Origin: an uncultured Alphaproteobacteria bacterium
GTDB lineage: Bacteria; Pseudomonadota; Alphaproteobacteria; CAAHEQ01; UBA3637
Reading direction: 5' to 3'
Assembly: GCA_937935995.1 (NCBI GenBank)
Contig: CALGXF010000022.1
Coordinates: 1 to 18,665 of the forward strand
Length of the DNA: 18,665 nucleotides
Made by a program: the position numbers and the translations under genes. Numbering within the stretch: the first letter of the stretch is position 1; each line of letters starts with the position of its first letter. Below, in pieces: positions 1 through 7,509 of this stretch. The notes under the pieces were generated by a model. That model made no database searches. It was not told the origin of the DNA and saw only the letters and a list, made by a program, of their open reading frames with translations.

Positions 1-13
1 GCTCTTCCGATCT
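1..13. other. Residual Illumina adapter sequence
   Basis: The first 13 bases read GCTCTTCCGATCT. This is identical to the 3' end shared by the Illumina TruSeq read 1 and read 2 adapters. It is a sequencing artefact, not genomic DNA, and marks this side of the window as a raw contig end. Any reading frame running through it is meaningless. Confidence 0.95.
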
Positions 14-38
14 GGCGACCCTTGGGAATTTTGGTCGA

Positions 39-2270
39 TTGTGCCACCGGATGCATTTACCGGTCGGGGCGTTGTCGAATAAATGTATCGGCGGGGCGCT
101 CGCCCGCGCCCCTTCGCTCCGCCGATGGGAACAATACTTCGGTCGATTACGCCGATATCAAGCCGGTCACCTTTCCCCTCAAACCGCCAGCCAGTCCGGC
201 AGAAGCATGGTAGAGATGTTGGCCGTTTTGGCCATTATCGGGGTACTAACTGTCGGCGGCATTGCGGCTTATTCTTTCGCTGTGTCTAAACATCGCGCCA
301 ATCAAATCTATCATCAAGTCGATTTACGCGCCATCGCTTCTTTCGGTAATCCTTTTGTCAGGCAAGCAACCTCCGGACAAACTTATCCGTTGGCCGGATT
401 TGACGAAGTCGTTGAAAGCATTACTTATCAACACAAAAAGACGGCCGGCAACGGATATGACATTATCGCGTCTCATGTTCCTGAACGGGTGTGTCGTCGG
501 TTACAAGACATGACCTTTCCTGTTCCCAAAAGCGTGACGTTAAATGGAGCTGATTTGTCTTCTACATGTGGTTCGGATAATACGTTTGTCTTTTCTTATG
601 ACGGATTATCCGTCGGTAAGCCGTCCAGCGGGGTTGATCCCATAGATTGCACCTGTTCCGGATGCCAATCTTGCGAAAGCGGCGTCTGTCGAGATAATGA
701 CAATTTATGCGGTCCGAAAGAAATCTGCCAAAGTGGGAGTTGTGTTTGCGCGGCCGGTTACACAGAATGCGGCGGCAGTTGTTACACAACCTGTGCTGAC
801 GGATTTATGCGTGATCCCATTTCTTGTGATTGTGTATGTGAACCGCAAGATTGTCCCGAGCATGCGTCATGGGATAGTTCAACATGTTCGTGTGTGTGTG
901 AAGACGGTTATGAAATGTGCAATGGTGCATGTCACCCGGTATGTGACGGTTCCGGGATGACGGGTTCCCGAGACCCTGACACCTGTGCTTGTACGTGCAT
1001 TGAAGGCACTGATGCCACCACATGTGCCTGTCCTGCCGGATACATCTATGTTAACGGCCAATGCCAACGATTCGAGTGCAGAGGCGGGCCCACGAACTTT
1101 GATTGCTACATCAATGATTTAAAGTGTGGTTACAACTGTGATTCGCAGGGGCGAAATTGTTCTTACGGAATTTGTTATGCGGATGAATGCACATCCGATG
1201 AAAGATTTACCGTTACGCAAGCGAATTCTTACAGTTGTCAATATGCCTGTGCCAGAGACTTAAACAATATCCGATGTTATATGTATAAGCGTTCTGAAGG
1301 ATATAAGTGTTATCGTGATGAAACGATGTGTATGCAAACAGATACAAATTTAGTACAGATTCGCGGGACATGCGAACCCGAATTTTGTAACTCGATTTCA
1401 TCTGCGTCAACTTTTACATATTGGGGAGAAGGAGGCGTTATTTATGGCGGATGCGATTTCGGCAATAACCTTGTTTGCTATCCGACAAACAACTACACGA
1501 AATGGGCTTGTCATCAAAACGGATACTTATGCGGAAACGGGTGTACGGACCCGTTGAATTGCCTTAATTGTTCGACTTCAACCTGTTTAAACGGAATGAC
1601 ATATAATGCTGAAACCGGTTATTGTGAAGATCCGGATACGGGCGTCTATTGCACGGCCATAAGCGGGGCTTTTTATCAATTTTGTTTCCAACCCAACGGG
1701 GAACAATGTTCCTATATCATGTACGACGGTAAAGTTTCAACGGGAAGCTGCCAAGATCCCGGATGTCCGGATGGATTTAAATTCGGAAAAGTTGGTGATT
1801 TTTACGGTTGCCTTAACGAAAACACAGGAATTTCATGCCTCTATACGGCTAGCGCACCTCCTGCCGAATGTTCCTATAACGGTGTTAGATGCGGCCGACG
1901 ATGCCATTATGACGGCACCGGATGTGGTGAAGTTTATTTACCGCAGTGTGCTTCAAAAGAACATTGCCCGCAAACCGGATATGATATGTCAGATGGATGT
2001 ATCTGTGACGGAAGTACGACGACACAAAACGGCGTTTCGTATTGCTGCCCCGTCGGACATACTTACACAAATGGCGGCTGTACGTTAATAACCTGTGATA
2101 CCGGGCAGATTGCTGATGATAACGGGATTTGCCGAGACGCTTGTGAAAACAATACCGAAGTCACATCAACATGTATTTGCAGAGGCTCAACGCATACAGA
2201 CAAATTCAATCGCACGATTTGCTGTGATGCCAATCATACATGGGATGAAACCGAACAAACGTGTCAATAA
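39..2270 (+). CDS. Pilin-like, cysteine-rich (EGF/TIL-like) surface protein; start not resolved
   Basis: A prepilin-type cleavage site, SG followed by RSMVE (cleaved after the Gly ending at 200; Glu at mature position +5), leads straight into a hydrophobic helix (MLAVLAIIGVLTVGGIAAY). This is the class III signal of type IV pilins and type II pseudopilins. A globular stretch of about 150 residues follows. From base 648 to the end the protein is densely cysteine-rich: I count about 79 Cys in the roughly 689-residue mature part, in CxC, CxxC and CxxxC spacings like EGF or trypsin-inhibitor-like modules. It is probably an inner-membrane-anchored or pilus-assembled extracytoplasmic protein with many disulfides, possibly an adhesin; function is inference. 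The given start is the first start-type codon (TTG) after the adapter and has no ribosome site. ATG 51 and TTG 72 are no better, and all give leaders of 40 or more residues instead of the usual 6-25. The gene is therefore 5'-incomplete or misjoined. It stops 4 bases from the convergent trmL stop. Confidence 0.75.
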   Translation: MCHRMHLPVGALSNKCIGGALARAPSLRRWEQYFGRLRRYQAGHLSPQTASQSGRSMVEMLAVLAIIGVLTVGGIAAYSFAVSKHRANQIYHQVDLRAIASFGNPFVRQATSGQTYPLAGFDEVVESITYQHKKTAGNGYDIIASHVPERVCRRLQDMTFPVPKSVTLNGADLSSTCGSDNTFVFSYDGLSVGKPSSGVDPIDCTCSGCQSCESGVCRDNDNLCGPKEICQSGSCVCAAGYTECGGSCYTTCADGFMRDPISCDCVCEPQDCPEHASWDSSTCSCVCEDGYEMCNGACHPVCDGSGMTGSRDPDTCACTCIEGTDATTCACPAGYIYVNGQCQRFECRGGPTNFDCYINDLKCGYNCDSQGRNCSYGICYADECTSDERFTVTQANSYSCQYACARDLNNIRCYMYKRSEGYKCYRDETMCMQTDTNLVQIRGTCEPEFCNSISSASTFTYWGEGGVIYGGCDFGNNLVCYPTNNYTKWACHQNGYLCGNGCTDPLNCLNCSTSTCLNGMTYNAETGYCEDPDTGVYCTAISGAFYQFCFQPNGEQCSYIMYDGKVSTGSCQDPGCPDGFKFGKVGDFYGCLNENTGISCLYTASAPPAECSYNGVRCGRRCHYDGTGCGEVYLPQCASKEHCPQTGYDMSDGCICDGSTTTQNGVSYCCPVGHTYTNGGCTLITCDTGQIADDNGICRDACENNTEVTSTCICRGSTHTDKFNRTICCDANHTWDETEQTCQ
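1998..2264 (+). repeat. Two related cysteine modules at the protein C-terminus
   Basis: Two copies of a module lie at 1998-2081 (28 residues) and 2172-2264 (31 residues). Both follow the pattern CIC-x-GST ... CC ... H-T-(Y/W) ... C. The intervening 30 residues are also Cys-containing. The similarity is clear at protein level but not at DNA level, so it is an old internal duplication rather than a recent tandem repeat. Confidence 0.6.
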
Positions 2271-2274
2271 GGCA

Positions 2275-2733
2275 CTAAACCAAAGAGCGGAACAAGCCTG
2301 TCTGACGCATTGCTTCGCCCGTGACCATTGCGCAGGAAAGGGCGATATTTAAGGATCTTTCATCCGGACACATCGGAATGCGGACACGCCCGTCAACCGT
2401 TTGGTGAACTTCTTCGGGAGCGCCACAGCTTTCCCGTCCCATCAAAATGATGTCATCCGGATGATAGATAAAATCCGTGTACGATGTGCTTGACTTTGTG
2501 GTACATAAAATAAGCCGGCCGGTCGCTCGGTTTTTCAAAAAGTCTTCCCAGGAAAAATGCCGGGTCAAGTCGGCTTTTTCCAAATAATCCATGCCGGCAC
2601 GCTTTAATCCTTTGTCATCAAAGATAAAACCGCAGGGCTCAATAATATCAACGGGCAGTCCCAAACACACCGCCATTCGAATAATAGTACCGGTATTTTG
2701 CGGAATATCCGGTTGAAACAAAGCAATGCGCAT
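2275..2733 (-). CDS. trmL: tRNA (cytidine/uridine-2'-O-)-methyltransferase TrmL
   Basis: A SPOUT-family (trefoil-knot) methyltransferase expected to 2'-O-methylate the wobble base 34 of tRNA-Leu isoacceptors using S-adenosylmethionine. All three SpoU/TrmL motifs are visible: PQNTGTIIRM near the N-terminus, LMGRESCGAP in the middle, and RIPMCPDERSLNIALSCAMV forming the knot. At 152 residues it matches the family (E. coli YibK is about 157). The chosen ATG (2733-2731) begins MRIALFQPDIPQNTG, the usual start, with GGAG 8 bases upstream; a longer frame to 2808 runs back into hemY and is not used. The ATG overlaps the hemY stop by one base (TAATG), implying translational coupling. It is the last gene of the leftward mic60-hemY-trmL unit. 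Confidence 0.93.
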   Translation of the reverse strand: MRIALFQPDIPQNTGTIIRMAVCLGLPVDIIEPCGFIFDDKGLKRAGMDYLEKADLTRHFSWEDFLKNRATGRLILCTTKSSTSYTDFIYHPDDIILMGRESCGAPEEVHQTVDGRVRIPMCPDERSLNIALSCAMVTGEAMRQTGLFRSLV

Positions 2734-3926
2734 TACAAAGTCTCCATTGTTGCAAATCCGTTGCACATCGGGCAAGTCGGCGTCCATATATCTGCCGCAT
2801 GGCCGCATTTAGAACACGTGAAAGCATATAAAGGTTCTGCTGTTTTCATTTTTTCAACCCATTTTTGCGCTTCTTTTGTGTCATGGCGCGCTTCTTGTTC
2901 ATAAAAAGCCATCATTGTTGCAACCGGGACGGTTAAACTGTAAGCCGCTAAATAATCATCTAATTCTTTTTTGGCTTGTCCCCATAATTTGGCTTGTAAC
3001 GCACTGTCTGCCAGCGCAATATGACTGACCTTGCTGCCGGGATGTTTAGCGACAAATTTTTCGATTTTTTTATACCGAGCAAGCGGCGCTTCTTTTTGGA
3101 ACAAATCCGCGTAGGCTTTGTACAACTCCCAAGCCGGTGTTTTTTCCCAAGCCGTCGTCAAAATACTTTGAGCCCGATGCGGATGCGCTTTGGCGGCCTC
3201 TAAAGCCGCTTGCGGCAACCACGGAGCGGTTTTGAAAGCATCTAACGGTTTATCCAATTTCAAAAGCAATGTTGCTTTTTGGGTTTTATACCGGTCGTCG
3301 GATTCCAGCTTCAACTTTTTGACCAATTCTACAGTTGTTAAAGCTTTATCCCATTTTTCGTTTAAAACCTGCAACTGCAAAGTTTCTTGCACCAACCACG
3401 GAATGTTTTTGTATTTTGTCATTGCTTTTTCGCACAAAGCCAATGCAGCATCCAGATTTCCGTTTTTTTGTTCAATCGCAATCAAGCCTTTCCATCCGGC
3501 CAATTCCGTTTCCGGGTTTTCTGCCAGCTTTTGATAAATTTCCGGCGTCGGATTCAACAAAGCTTTTAACAATAAATTCAAAGACGTGTTGCTGGCAAAA
3601 GCTTTGTCAATACGTGCCGCCAACCGTTTGCCTGTTTGTTCGTCTTGTGCCGCGATGGCATTTAAGACTTGCTGCATCATGATTTCCCGGCTTTTTTGTT
3701 TCTGGCGCACAAGCGAACGACGTACCCACCGGACAAATAAAACCGGCAACCGTAAAATATAAACGACCAAGAAAACAAAAACGGCAAAAGCAATAATAAC
3801 CGCAACCGAGGTTGTTATTTCATAATCAAACCACGAGACGACAACCGTTCCCGGATGATCCATCAACCACAGGGCGAGCAGCCCGAAAACCAAAACAGAG
3901 AGTAAAAAGATTAAAACTTTTTTCAT
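2733..3926 (-). CDS. hemY: HemY-like TPR membrane protein with C-terminal zinc ribbon
   Basis: This 397-residue protein has two N-terminal membrane segments (about residues 4-22 and 38-60), a basic segment, then helical TPR-like repeats rich in Ala/Leu/Lys. That is the architecture of the proteobacterial HemY family (E. coli HemY 398 aa), inner-membrane proteins traditionally linked to late haem synthesis but without a proven enzymatic step. The C-terminus carries two CxxC knuckles (CSKCGH ... CPMC), a rubredoxin-like zinc ribbon as in LapB and, to my knowledge, many alphaproteobacterial HemY proteins. The start ATG has an AGGA site overlapping the end of mic60, three bases beyond that gene's stop. 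Location directly downstream of a Mic60 homologue is the classic alphaproteobacterial order. This is not the oxygen-dependent protoporphyrinogen oxidase also called HemY. Confidence 0.85.
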   Translation of the reverse strand: MKKVLIFLLSVLVFGLLALWLMDHPGTVVVSWFDYEITTSVAVIIAFAVFVFLVVYILRLPVLFVRWVRRSLVRQKQKSREIMMQQVLNAIAAQDEQTGKRLAARIDKAFASNTSLNLLLKALLNPTPEIYQKLAENPETELAGWKGLIAIEQKNGNLDAALALCEKAMTKYKNIPWLVQETLQLQVLNEKWDKALTTVELVKKLKLESDDRYKTQKATLLLKLDKPLDAFKTAPWLPQAALEAAKAHPHRAQSILTTAWEKTPAWELYKAYADLFQKEAPLARYKKIEKFVAKHPGSKVSHIALADSALQAKLWGQAKKELDDYLAAYSLTVPVATMMAFYEQEARHDTKEAQKWVEKMKTAEPLYAFTCSKCGHAADIWTPTCPMCNGFATMETL

Positions 3927-3929
3927 GGT

Positions 3930-4907
3930 TTAATTCCTTTCTTCACGGATGAGGGATGTCATTATTTGATTTAATGTCACGCGGGCAGAAGCATTGCGGA
4001 TAAAATCAGCCATTAAAACGGATTGTTCGGTCGGCAACCGTTTTAAAAGGTTGATTGCTTTTTGAATATGACCGGCTTTTAGTTCATCTTGAGCTTTATA
4101 GAGAATTTTAGGCCCTGACAAATCTTTGTCCGCGATGTGCGTCGGCCGGATTTGAACCAGCGACTTTAAAAAAGCGCGGATGTTTTCTTGCCATGTCATG
4201 GGTTCTTTTTTGACATAAAAAGAATAAGCCGCCATTTTTGCATCTTGCGCATACATGTGTTGTAATTGAGTCAAAGTGGGAATGCCGGTTAACCCAAAAG
4301 ATGCCAATTCTTTTTGAACGCGCACGGCAAAAACATTTTGCGGATCGGCCGCCAAAACTTTTTGTAAAACGGATTGATACGGGTAACCGTTGGCCATTAA
4401 GTGATACAGCGTTAAGGTGTCGATAAGCGTTTTGTTTTGAGCATTTTTGAAGGCATCCAATTCTTCACGCAAAGCCGTCACGGTTTGGGTTTCTTTTTCT
4501 TCAATCATCGGTTCGATGACTGTTTCGTTTAAGTTTTCTGTTTCTTCCGCAACGGTTTCGGCTTCTTCAGTCGCCGGAATATCAATTGTTTCCGGTTTGG
4601 AAAAATCTGCCGGTGCAGGGGATGTCAGCAAAGACGGCACGGGTGCCGTGACATTTGGTGTTTTCATGACATAAATCGGTTTGACGGACAGGCTTGGAAT
4701 CATGATAACATAAATGTACAACACGACGACTGCCAAGAGGCAGGCAATGCCCCAAAATAAAGTTCGGATAAAGCGGGGGACGGCCGTTTTTTTCGGATCC
4801 GTTTCCGGCGCGCTTGTTTGTTCGACGGTTTGTGTTGCTTTAACAGCCGACTGCGGCTTTTGTAAACTTTTGTCGAGGGGCTTTTTTTGTTTCGATTTTT
4901 GAGCCAT
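3930..4907 (-). CDS. Mic60/mitofilin-like inner-membrane protein (COG4223), reduced
   Basis: The 325-residue protein has a Lys/Gln-rich cytoplasmic N-terminus, one transmembrane helix at about 48-70, a Pro/Ala then Glu-rich linker (80-145), a very short helical stretch (about 142-158) and a C-terminal helical domain from about 160 that matches the mitofilin-domain pattern. The best parts are the LYHLMANGYPYQSVL region and the final segment with AGHIQKAINLLKRLP. Alphaproteobacterial Mic60 is the bacterial relative of the mitochondrial cristae-junction protein and is typically found beside hemY, as here. Family members usually have a long coiled coil before the mitofilin domain; here it is almost absent. 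The hemC/hemD genes that often precede it are missing, and divergent mreB takes their place. A GGGAG site lies about 9 bases before the ATG. Assignment rests on architecture plus neighbour. Confidence 0.72.
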   Translation of the reverse strand: MAQKSKQKKPLDKSLQKPQSAVKATQTVEQTSAPETDPKKTAVPRFIRTLFWGIACLLAVVVLYIYVIMIPSLSVKPIYVMKTPNVTAPVPSLLTSPAPADFSKPETIDIPATEEAETVAEETENLNETVIEPMIEEKETQTVTALREELDAFKNAQNKTLIDTLTLYHLMANGYPYQSVLQKVLAADPQNVFAVRVQKELASFGLTGIPTLTQLQHMYAQDAKMAAYSFYVKKEPMTWQENIRAFLKSLVQIRPTHIADKDLSGPKILYKAQDELKAGHIQKAINLLKRLPTEQSVLMADFIRNASARVTLNQIMTSLIREERN

Positions 4908-5055
4908 TTTTTATTCTCCCTTTTCGTGTTTAAACCAAGTGTAGCATTGTCTTTTTTAAAAAGAAAGTTTTTGATGAAAAAAAGTGAAAAAAAATTTGTG
5001 TTTGTGAATAAATTGGTGTATGAATAAGAAAAAATCATTTTAATCTGGAGACTTT
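4908..5055. promoter_or_regulatory. Divergent intergenic region (mic60 / mreB) with candidate mreB promoter
   Basis: This 148-base AT-rich spacer separates the divergent mic60-hemY-trmL and mreB operons and should hold both promoters. The best plus-strand candidate is TTGTGT at 4996-5001, a 17-base gap, then TATGAA at 5019-5024, with the mreB Shine-Dalgarno GGAG at 5047-5050. The matches are only moderate (3/6 and 4/6), so the exact sites are uncertain; that a promoter region exists here follows from the gene orientation. Confidence 0.4.
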
Positions 5056-6114
5056 ATGATGAAAGCGACGAATTCTTTTTCTAAATTCCTGAATTTATTT
5101 TCTTCCGACATGGCGATTGATTTGGGAACGGCTAATACAGTGGTGTATGTCCGCGGGCGCGGTATCGTTTTAAATGAACCGTCTGTGGTGTCTATTGCCG
5201 AAATCAAGGGGAAAAAGCATGTCATCGCGGTCGGTGATGAAGCCAAACAGATGTTGGGACGGACGCCGGGACAAATTCAGGCGATTCGGCCGTTGCGTGA
5301 TGGTGTGATTGCTGATTTTAACGTTGCGGAAGAAATGATTAAACGCTTTGTTTATAAAGCAATCGGTCGCAATACATTAAAACGGCCGCGCATTGTGATT
5401 TGTGTGCCGTCCGGTTCGACGGCTGTTGAACGGCGGGCTATTCAGGATGCTGCCGAAAATGCCAGAGCGCGCAAGGTTTCTTTAATCGATGAACCGATGG
5501 CGGCTGCAATCGGGGCGGGTTTGCCTGTTTCCGAACCGTCCGGCAGCATGATTGTTGACATTGGCGGCGGAACGACGGAAGTTGCCGTGATTTCGTTGGG
5601 AAATATTGTGTATTCTCGGTCTGTTCGGGTTGGCGGGGATAAAATCGATGAAGCAATTATTTCCTATATTCGCCGGAATCACAATTTGTTGGTGGGTGAA
5701 TCTTCTGCCGAACGGATTAAAAAGGCGATTGGGTCGGCGTGTATTCCCGAAGACGGTGAAGGGGCCAAGATTGAAATCAAAGGGCGTGATTTAATGAACG
5801 GCGTGCCGAAAGAAGTTGTGGTTACGGAACGTCAAATTGCCGAAAGCTTGGCAGATCCGGTCAGCCAAATCGTCGAGGCGGTTAAGGTTGCTTTGGAACA
5901 TACGGCGCCGGAATTGGCTGCAGATATTGTTGATCGAGGCATTGTGATGACGGGCGGTGGCGCTTTGTTGAAGAATTTGGATGTTGTTTTGCGTCAAGCA
6001 ACAGGGTTGCCGGTGACGGTTGCAGAAGATCCTTTGACATGCGTGGCGATGGGAACGGGTCGTGCTTTGGAAGAAGATGCCAAATACGAAAACATTTTGA
6101 CCAGCATGTATTAA
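5056..6114 (+). CDS. mreB: Rod-shape-determining actin homologue MreB
   Basis: This is the cytoplasmic actin-like ATPase that polymerises under the inner membrane and guides the elongasome. The 352 residues match the family (about 345). The ATP-binding elements are all present: phosphate-1 loop DLGTANTVVYV near residue 20, phosphate-2 loop DIGGGTTEVAV near 167, and the adenosine motif TGGGALLKNLD near 297. An N-terminal amphipathic patch (NSFSKFLNLFSS) is the likely membrane anchor. Two ATGs are adjacent (5056 and 5059), 5 and 8 bases from GGAG; either could be used. It is the first gene of mreBCD-mrdA-rodA, with a 16-base gap to mreC. Confidence 0.97.
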   Translation: MMKATNSFSKFLNLFSSDMAIDLGTANTVVYVRGRGIVLNEPSVVSIAEIKGKKHVIAVGDEAKQMLGRTPGQIQAIRPLRDGVIADFNVAEEMIKRFVYKAIGRNTLKRPRIVICVPSGSTAVERRAIQDAAENARARKVSLIDEPMAAAIGAGLPVSEPSGSMIVDIGGGTTEVAVISLGNIVYSRSVRVGGDKIDEAIISYIRRNHNLLVGESSAERIKKAIGSACIPEDGEGAKIEIKGRDLMNGVPKEVVVTERQIAESLADPVSQIVEAVKVALEHTAPELAADIVDRGIVMTGGGALLKNLDVVLRQATGLPVTVAEDPLTCVAMGTGRALEEDAKYENILTSMY

Positions 6115-6130
6115 GTCGGGAGGGCGGTCC

Positions 6131-6991
6131 ATGAAAGACAGGATGGGTCGCATCCGTGCACTCAAAATTTTTTACAGACGTTTCGGCGTTTATATGTATG
6201 TTTTGTTGGCATGCGGCCTGATTTTGTTGGGCGTGTCCAAACATCCTGTTTTGGAAAAAACAAGGGCGACGATTGCGGATTTTACCGCTCAAATGGCGTC
6301 AGTCTTATATAAACCGTTTCAAGGGTTGGGTTACATCGGTGAATTTGTCGGTGAATTTTGGGATGTGCATGACAAAAACCTGCGGTTAAAAGAAGAAAAC
6401 GGTAAATTGCTTTATTGGGTGAACCGCGCGCAACAATTAAAGCAAGAAAATGATTTATTGAAAAAAGAATTGAGTTTTGCCGTGCCGCCATCCGGTAAAA
6501 CGATAACAGCTTATATTGTGGCGGATAACGGAGGTGCTTTTGCGCGTTCCGTTTTGGTTCAGGCCGGAAAGGTCGCCGGTGTTCGAAAAGGTTTTGTGGC
6601 GCTTTACAATGCGGGGCTTTTGGGGCGCGTTGTTTCGGTGGGGCAAAATTCTTCTCGGTTGCTGTTGTTAACGGACTATGCGTCGAGAGTGCCGGTAACG
6701 GTCGGTGAAAAACGGTATTCAGGCATTGTTGCGGGAAATAATTCATCGGTTTTGCATTTGACGTCTTTACCGGAAGGGGCTGTGGTTCGGGAAGGCGACT
6801 ATATTACAACGTCGGGACATGCGGGTGTTTTTCCGATGGGATTGGCGGTCGGAACGGTGTCAAAGGTTGGGAAAGAAAAAATTGAAGTAACGCCGTTTGT
6901 GTCGCGTGAAGATGTGGACTTTGTCCGTTTGGTGGATTTCGGTGTCGGCGGATTGTTGCCGAGTGAGGCGACGTTAGAGGAGCAAGAATGA
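6131..6991 (+). CDS. mreC: Rod-shape-determining protein MreC
   Basis: This is the elongasome scaffold linking MreB/MreD to PBP2 in the periplasm. The 286 residues comprise a short basic cytoplasmic tail, a single membrane helix (about 20-38), a periplasmic coiled coil (about 82-120, containing NLRLKEENGKLL and LKQENDLLKKEL), and the beta-rich MreC core with GLLGRVV and the typical glycine-rich turns. It ends in a short acidic tail and lacks the long proline-rich C-terminus of some alphaproteobacterial MreC proteins. A GGGAGG site stands 7 bases from the ATG. Its stop overlaps the mreD start (ATGA). Confidence 0.95.
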   Translation: MKDRMGRIRALKIFYRRFGVYMYVLLACGLILLGVSKHPVLEKTRATIADFTAQMASVLYKPFQGLGYIGEFVGEFWDVHDKNLRLKEENGKLLYWVNRAQQLKQENDLLKKELSFAVPPSGKTITAYIVADNGGAFARSVLVQAGKVAGVRKGFVALYNAGLLGRVVSVGQNSSRLLLLTDYASRVPVTVGEKRYSGIVAGNNSSVLHLTSLPEGAVVREGDYITTSGHAGVFPMGLAVGTVSKVGKEKIEVTPFVSREDVDFVRLVDFGVGGLLPSEATLEEQE

Positions 6992-7509
6992 GACGACGGG
7001 ATGTGATTCCCTATTTGATGGACGGGCTGATCAGAAGCATTCCTTTTCTGACATGCTTCGGATTTCTTTTTTTGGGGTTGTTTCCGTTTCGTCTTTCTTT
7101 TTTTGTGGACTTATTTGTGCCGTTTATTTTTATTACGCTTTTTTGTTGGCTGATTTTGCGGCCGGATTTGTTGCCACCGATGACGGTTTTTATTTTGGGC
7201 GTCTTGTCCGATTTGATGTATGCTAATCCGCTCGGAGTAGATGCTTTTGTTTTTATGTTGTTTTATGTGCTTGTTTACACACAGCGTCGGTTTTTAATCG
7301 GTCATTCTTTTTTGTTTTTATGGGGAACATTTGCCGTGTTTATGCTGCCGTTGATGGGGTTTCAGTGGGGGCTGGTCAGTTTGTTGCGTTGGCAGCTGAT
7401 GCCGGTCGGCGTCGTTGTCGGGCAGTATTGTTTGTTAATCGGATTTTATCCGTTGATTGCCGGTCTGTGTTCTAAATTGTACAGTATGTATTTGGATGAT
7501 ATGTCATGA
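6988..7509 (+). CDS. mreD: Rod-shape-determining membrane protein MreD
   Basis: This very hydrophobic 173-residue protein has five to six predicted membrane segments, the size and topology of MreD, the integral-membrane elongasome partner of MreC. The sequence DLMYANPLGVDAFVFML matches the conserved D-(x)n-PLG feature in the middle of the family. MreD is poorly conserved, so position carries much of the assignment: it sits between mreC and the PBP2 gene, with ATGA overlaps at both ends. Confidence 0.92.
   Translation: MRRRDVIPYLMDGLIRSIPFLTCFGFLFLGLFPFRLSFFVDLFVPFIFITLFCWLILRPDLLPPMTVFILGVLSDLMYANPLGVDAFVFMLFYVLVYTQRRFLIGHSFLFLWGTFAVFMLPLMGFQWGLVSLLRWQLMPVGVVVGQYCLLIGFYPLIAGLCSKLYSMYLDDMS

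Noticed and set aside
93..112. GC-rich hairpin as a possible terminator or RNA element
   Set aside because: It has no U-tract, lies in a suspect end region, and one hairpin in 61% GC sequence is expected by chance.
22..213. A 63-codon frame and a related 68-codon frame at the contig start
   Set aside because: They lie in the doubtful GC-rich end, overlap the pilin frame, and show no family pattern or ribosome site.
2734..2808. A 25-residue extension of TrmL
   Set aside because: It lies within the end of hemY on the same strand, and the family begins at MRIALFQP with its own GGAG.
4700..5038. A 112-codon minus-strand frame covering the mic60 start and the intergenic region
   Set aside because: It overlaps the well-supported mic60 gene in another frame, its upstream part is just AT-rich spacer read as Phe/Lys/Asn, and there is no ribosome site.
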